10,397 nt of DNA from Nitrospinaceae bacterium. GTDB taxonomy: Bacteria > Nitrospinota > Nitrospinia > Nitrospinales > VA-1. The position numbers and the translations under genes were made by a program. The notes below the pieces were generated by a model. It was not told where the DNA came from, searched no databases, and worked only from the letters and a program-made list of their open reading frames with translations. Below, piece after piece: positions 7,084 to 10,397 of the stretch. The DNA lies in the NCBI GenBank assembly GCA_012961055.1, contig DUAA01000271.1:1-10397 (forward strand), written 5' to 3'. Position 1 is the stretch's first letter, and every line of letters begins with the position of its first letter.

Positions 7084-8487
7084 ATGATTGCCCAACCTGA
7101 AAATATTTGTATAGAAATCCAAGCCTCATTGACTAACTCCGGTTTATTTTCGGAGAGTTCTTCTGACTTGGGAAACAGTTGGCGAATTTCGCCGGAACCA
7201 TTTTTTCTTTCTGCAGAAGACACGCAGTTCTTCCATCAACTTGGCCCGCATCTTCTCAAGTTCTACACCGCTTGGAACGATTTCTATCTAGGGAGTGTAA
7301 AAGGCACATTCCCAAAATGGTTCGCACAATATTTAGACGCAGGGAAACCTCAGGATCTGCTTGAATTTGGCCGAATGAAACGGTTTCGCCGAACCTTACC
7401 ATCTATCATTCGACCCGATGTGATTGTAACCGAAGACGGATTCGCCGTTACCGAACTGGATTCGGTCCCGGGAGGATTTGGCCTGACAGCAGAACTCATG
7501 TCCCTTTATAAAAACCCTTTATGGCAGATTATTGGCGATTCTGAAGGTGGGATCCCGACCCTATTTCACAAAATGGTCGAATCTCTTGCTAAGCAAGAAA
7601 ACCCCTGTGTAGCCATAGTCGTCTCGGACGAAGCAGGAGATTATCGTAGTGAGATGGAATGGCTTACAACCCTCTTGAAGGATAAAAGCGTCTATACGGT
7701 TCATCCTAAAGAGGTGCAATTTCGTGAAGAGGGGTTATTTATCCAACATAAAGGGGAATGGCTCAGAATTGATATCCTCTATCGTTTTTTCGAGCTGTTT
7801 GATCTCAAAAATATCCCAAAATCTGAATTACTGATGTATGCAGCTAAAAAAGGCCAGATCATAACTACCCCTCCTTTTAAGGCTTATTTGGAAGAAAAGC
7901 TCAGTTTTGCATTGTTTCATCATCCCTCCCTAAAGTTAGATTGGGGAAAAGCGTTGGGTTCTGAAACTTTTAATGCCTTATCTCATCTAATCCCAGAGAC
8001 ATGGATTTTGGATTCTACTCCCCTACCTCCTTATGGAGTGATCCCCGAGCTAGAGGTGAAAGAGCGCCCGATCCAAGATTGGCAGGAATTGAAGGATTTG
8101 ACCCAAAAAGAACGGGAAATGGTGGTTAAACCTTCGGGCTTCTCACCGGATTCTTGGGGGAGTCGAGGAGTAGTGGTAGGTCACGATGTTTCCGGTGAAG
8201 TCTGGCAGGAAACGCTGGAAAAAGGTTTACAAAAGTTTCCCCAGCGGACATCGATATTACAGAAGTTTTACAAGGGTAAGCGAGTACCTATTTCCTATTT
8301 GGATCGAAAGTCGGGCCAAATAGAGACGATTCAGAGCCGGGTGCGGCTGACACCTTATTATTTTGTGGTAGAAGGTACTACCCATCTGGCGGGCATTCTT
8401 GCCACACTTTGTCCCCAGAATAAAAAGAAAATTCACGGTATGGTAGACGCGGTGATGGTTCCCTGCGCATTAAAAAACTCAAGGTAG
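7084..8487 (+). CDS. ATP-grasp-like protein, similar in pattern to glutathionylspermidine synthase / circularly permuted ATP-grasp enzymes; substrate unknown
   Basis: A 467-residue soluble protein not recognised by name. Its pattern fits a pre-ATP-grasp plus ATP-grasp ligase: TELDSVPGGFGL (123-134), DILYRFFELFD (230-240), a K-containing TTPPFKAYLEEK (261-272), then MVVKPSG (346-352) followed by a Gly-rich loop DSWGSRGVVVG (356-366), a candidate ATP-binding strand and lid. Next comes ILQKFYKGKRVPI (391-403), with an acidic or polar strand region to the end. If right, it would join a carboxylate to an amine via an acyl phosphate; the substrates cannot be read from the sequence. An in-frame stop lies one codon before the ATG, and there is no Shine-Dalgarno sequence. 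It heads a tight run with the glutaredoxin-like gene (7-base gap) and kamA. The ATP-grasp assignment is from motif reading only. Confidence 0.6.
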   Translation: MIAQPENICIEIQASLTNSGLFSESSSDLGNSWRISPEPFFLSAEDTQFFHQLGPHLLKFYTAWNDFYLGSVKGTFPKWFAQYLDAGKPQDLLEFGRMKRFRRTLPSIIRPDVIVTEDGFAVTELDSVPGGFGLTAELMSLYKNPLWQIIGDSEGGIPTLFHKMVESLAKQENPCVAIVVSDEAGDYRSEMEWLTTLLKDKSVYTVHPKEVQFREEGLFIQHKGEWLRIDILYRFFELFDLKNIPKSELLMYAAKKGQIITTPPFKAYLEEKLSFALFHHPSLKLDWGKALGSETFNALSHLIPETWILDSTPLPPYGVIPELEVKERPIQDWQELKDLTQKEREMVVKPSGFSPDSWGSRGVVVGHDVSGEVWQETLEKGLQKFPQRTSILQKFYKGKRVPISYLDRKSGQIETIQSRVRLTPYYFVVEGTTHLAGILATLCPQNKKKIHGMVDAVMVPCALKNSR

Positions 8488-8494
8488 GCTTGAA

Positions 8495-8734
8495 ATGATG
8501 AAACTCTACAACCTAGATGGATGCGGTTACTGCGCAATGGTTAGAGATGTTATGGTTCAAATGAGCTTGGAATATGAAAAAATTGAAGTCCCATGGCCTC
8601 ACCAACAACGCAAAGAAGTTTACAAGGTGTCAGGTCAAACTGCCGTTCCAGTTTTAGTGGATGGTGATGTCATCCTTGACGATGAATACGAAATTATCGA
8701 CTATTTAAAAAAGACCTATCCGGTCAATTCTTAA
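8495..8734 (+). CDS. Small glutaredoxin-like / GST N-terminal-domain-like protein with CGYC
   Basis: A 79-residue single-domain thioredoxin-fold protein. It opens MMKLYNLDGCGYC with the redox pair C10 and C13, then a helix, the cis-proline segment TAVPVLVDGD (49-58) and DDEYEIIDYLKK (62-73), the last being the typical glutathione-binding and final-helix region of glutaredoxins and GST N-domains. The active site is CGYC, where classical glutaredoxins have CPYC. It may reduce glutathione-mixed disulfides or accept electrons from a small thiol; the actual thiol is unknown. Two ATGs in tandem (8495 and 8498) are both possible starts. The gap of 7 bases after the ATP-grasp gene and 23 before kamA points to one transcript. 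Confidence 0.82.
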   Translation: MMKLYNLDGCGYCAMVRDVMVQMSLEYEKIEVPWPHQQRKEVYKVSGQTAVPVLVDGDVILDDEYEIIDYLKKTYPVNS

Positions 8735-8757
8735 TTCCCATAAAGTAAGGAAAAAAC

Positions 8758-9894
8758 ATGGAGTCGTGGCAAAAACAACTTAGCCAGAGCGCGGTAAAGG
8801 TTGAAGACCTACCTTTTATTCCCGAGTCTCCTGAATATAGAGAAAAGCTGAAGAAGGTTGGGAAAATCTATCCCATTCGCATCAATTCATATTTTTTGAA
8901 TCAAATTACAGGCCCCAACGACCCTTTGTGGAAACAGGTCGTTCCCACTCTTGAGGAGTTGGACGATATTATTGATGGGGAATCATTGGTCTCCGATCCG
9001 CTCAATGAAGAAGGTGATATGCCGGTCCCGGAACTGGTTCACCGTTACCCGGACCGGGTACTATTGATGATTAACAATCAATGCCCTATTGTTTGCCGGT
9101 TCTGCACCAGAAAGCGAAAAATTGGCTTTCCTGGAATCGTCACCCGTGAAACCCTGCGACAGGGAATTGAGTATATCCGCAATAACCCTGAAATTCGTGA
9201 TGTGATCATGTCTGGCGGAGACCCTCTATTGGTCCCGGATAGAGAGTTGGATAGAATCCTCGGCGAACTGAGATCGATCCCACACTTGGAAATCATTCGA
9301 ATTGGTACACGGGTTCCCGGAACCTTGCCAGCTAGGATCACAGAAACTCTGTGCTCGATATTAAAAAAATATCATCCCTTATATTTTAATATGCATTTTA
9401 ACCACCCAGCAGAGATCACTCCGGAAGTAGAAAAAGCCTGTGCCATGCTTGCAAACATCGGAATTCCTTTAGGTAGCCAGACAGTGCTATTAAAAGGAGT
9501 AAATGACAATTCAACAATTATGAAAGAGTTGATGCTGAAACTACTTAAAAACCGCATCAAACCCTATTATATTTATCAGGCAGATATGACGGAAGGGACA
9601 GACCATTTCCGTACATCCGTTCAAAAAGGACTCGACATAATAAAAGACCTCATGGGCCACACCTCCGGGATGGCAGTACCCTATTTTGTTATCGATGCTC
9701 CAGGCGGAGGCGGCAAAGTAAGACTGCTGCCCAACAGTGTCATTGAACACAACGGAAACGAAGTGGTCATCACTAATTATGAAGGAAAAGTTTTTCGCTA
9801 TCATCAGCCCAAAGGACAAAATGGCCCCTCAGATGGAAACTCTAAAAACCAAACAAAACTCCAACAACAGGATATGTGCCAACTGCCTGCCTGA
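8758..9894 (+). CDS. kamA: KamA-family radical SAM / PLP aminomutase, probably lysine 2,3-aminomutase
   Basis: Interconverts L-lysine and L-beta-lysine using SAM, a 4Fe-4S cluster and PLP. The protein has 378 residues, somewhat shorter than the 416 of Clostridium subterminale. The sequence matches the family throughout: a PNDP...PTLEELDD N-terminal region (53-70), PVPELVHRYPDRVLL (89-103), cluster motif CPIVCRFC (C109, C113, C116), MSGGDPLL (151-158), RIGTRVP (181-187), FNHPAEIT (214-221) and DAPGGGGK (313-320). The PLP lysine is K320. Both Asp residues that hold the lysine side-chain amine in the Clostridium enzyme are present (D276 and D313, at matching spacing to K320); glutamate 2,3-aminomutase lacks them. 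The last 30 residues are polar and Gln/Asn-rich. AAGGA lies six bases before the ATG. No acetyltransferase ablB or elongation-factor-P genes are near. Confidence 0.9.
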   Translation: MESWQKQLSQSAVKVEDLPFIPESPEYREKLKKVGKIYPIRINSYFLNQITGPNDPLWKQVVPTLEELDDIIDGESLVSDPLNEEGDMPVPELVHRYPDRVLLMINNQCPIVCRFCTRKRKIGFPGIVTRETLRQGIEYIRNNPEIRDVIMSGGDPLLVPDRELDRILGELRSIPHLEIIRIGTRVPGTLPARITETLCSILKKYHPLYFNMHFNHPAEITPEVEKACAMLANIGIPLGSQTVLLKGVNDNSTIMKELMLKLLKNRIKPYYIYQADMTEGTDHFRTSVQKGLDIIKDLMGHTSGMAVPYFVIDAPGGGGKVRLLPNSVIEHNGNEVVITNYEGKVFRYHQPKGQNGPSDGNSKNQTKLQQQDMCQLPA

Positions 9895-9944
9895 ATAATT
9901 CCAAACTTAACCATTTTCGAGTTCCTGAAAGCTATCTATTTGAG

Positions 9945-10321
9945 CTCTAATTACTCAAAGCCTTACAATAGGCGTGGTATAATATTCAAAAAAGGATGTT
10001 CCTAGCACGATTCGAAATCACTAAAAAGCAATCTCAATTGAGCCTGAAAATTAGGACACATTGAACAGCCTCGCAGTTGTCTATGATCTCTTAGACCAGT
10101 TGGGATAATCAGAAGACAACCTGAGCCAAGCTCTTAGGATCGAAACCAACTATGATGCTACTAATTATAACTTAGCCGCATTATTCGAAACAAAAGGCAA
10201 CCAAAAATCCGCAATTCATTTTTATCAACGCTTTATTGACTTGAGCGGAACCGGTCACCCGGCATTGTCCACTAAAGTCAAAAATTTTGTTGCAACTTTG
10301 AAACAAATGAAAAATGGATAA
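9945..10321 (+). pseudogene. Degraded TPR-repeat protein gene
   Basis: Three tetratricopeptide-like units can be read once the lesions are stepped over. In the frame of 9996, codons from about 9951 read LLKALQ, stop, AWYNI, then a segment ending in RFEITKK. The sense then shifts by one base near 10023-10027 to AISIEPEN, a stop at 10052, DTLNSLAVVYDLLDQLG, a stop at 10106, a unit containing NLSQALRI, then YNLAALFETKG, AIHFYQRF and a natural stop at 10319. The residues fit the TPR pattern of small and aromatic positions. Further stops are at 9948 and 9969. The 10052 and 10106 stops are each one change from a Gln codon. There is no intact start. This explains most of the 446 bases between kamA and the next gene. 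It may extend a little left of 9945. Confidence 0.7.
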
Positions 10322-10340
10322 CAGAAACCCATAATAATTC

Positions 10341-10397
10341 ATGCTCAAAAAAGCACTTAAAAAAAACCTAATCGCCGGTTTATTGGTGACCATTCCA
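10341..10397 (+). CDS. Start of a DUF502-like membrane protein, cut by the window end
   Basis: Nineteen codons are visible, open to the right edge: MLKKALKKNLIAGLLVTIP. A short basic stretch leading into a hydrophobic, Gly-containing segment is the typical beginning of DUF502 family membrane proteins (pattern MLK...K..L.TGLLV..P). The run of Lys would sit on the cytoplasmic side before a first membrane helix. No clear Shine-Dalgarno sequence is seen. Its distance from the degraded TPR gene is 19 bases. The call rests on a short fragment. Confidence 0.6.
   Translation, partial: MLKKALKKNLIAGLLVTIP

Noticed and set aside
8758-9894. KamA-type protein as EpmB or glutamate 2,3-aminomutase
   Set aside because: Both Asp residues that bind the lysine side chain are present at the right distance from the PLP lysine, and no elongation-factor-P genes are nearby.
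9975-9983. TGGTATAAT, a perfect extended -10 promoter
   Set aside because: The bases form the Trp-Tyr-Asn codons of a TPR unit (AWYNI) in the degraded gene, so coding ancestry explains them. No -35 is seen.
10181-10393. A 70-codon minus-strand ORF at the right end
   Set aside because: It is antisense to the TPR remnant and to the start of the DUF502-like gene, and shows no recognisable protein features.

Overview
This is a stretch of ordinary bacterial chromosome, densely coding on both strands. Base composition is moderate, a little below 50% G+C by eye. The proteins look Gram-negative and free-living. The gene set (biotin synthase, a bacterial dimethylargininase, lysine 2,3-aminomutase, a DUF502-like start) would suit Nitrospinota or a related deep-branching lineage, but that is an impression; nothing in the window fixes the taxon. 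I see no phage, insertion sequence, CRISPR array, rRNA or tRNA.

Layout. The left edge cuts into aroA (EPSP synthase), of which the C-terminal two thirds remain. After a gene-free gap of 226 bases comes a full-length DUF255/YyaL-type protein (thioredoxin-like domain plus alpha/alpha barrel), then bioB. A hairpin terminator that can work in both directions separates bioB from the convergent thioredoxin gene trxA. A 240-base divergent region, with a structured potential leader, separates trxA from a rightward pair: a gamma-glutamylcyclotransferase-fold protein and a dimethylargininase. A leftward LON substrate-binding-domain gene follows. It is divergent from a rightward run of three closely spaced genes: an ATP-grasp-like protein, a short glutaredoxin-like protein and a KamA-type lysine 2,3-aminomutase. 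The 446 bases after kamA hold the wreck of a TPR-repeat gene. The window ends 19 codons into a gene whose start resembles DUF502 membrane proteins.

How the genes may work together. Several unrelated thiol-redox or thiol-peptide-related folds lie within 8 kb: the YyaL N-domain, thioredoxin, a GGCT-like fold, a glutaredoxin-like protein and a glutathionylspermidine-synthase-like ATP-grasp. The ATP-grasp / glutaredoxin-like / KamA run is the best candidate for an undescribed pathway: one enzyme predicted to make beta-lysine lies 3' of a ligase-like enzyme of unknown substrate. That link is inference from order and spacing.

Points most worth a second look: a biotin synthase lacking two of the four classical auxiliary-cluster ligands but carrying a nearby extra Cys; a GGCT-like protein with Phe where the catalytic Glu should be; a probably leaderless start with an inverted repeat upstream of the ATP-grasp gene; two competing hairpins ahead of the GGCT-like gene; and the multiply broken TPR gene.
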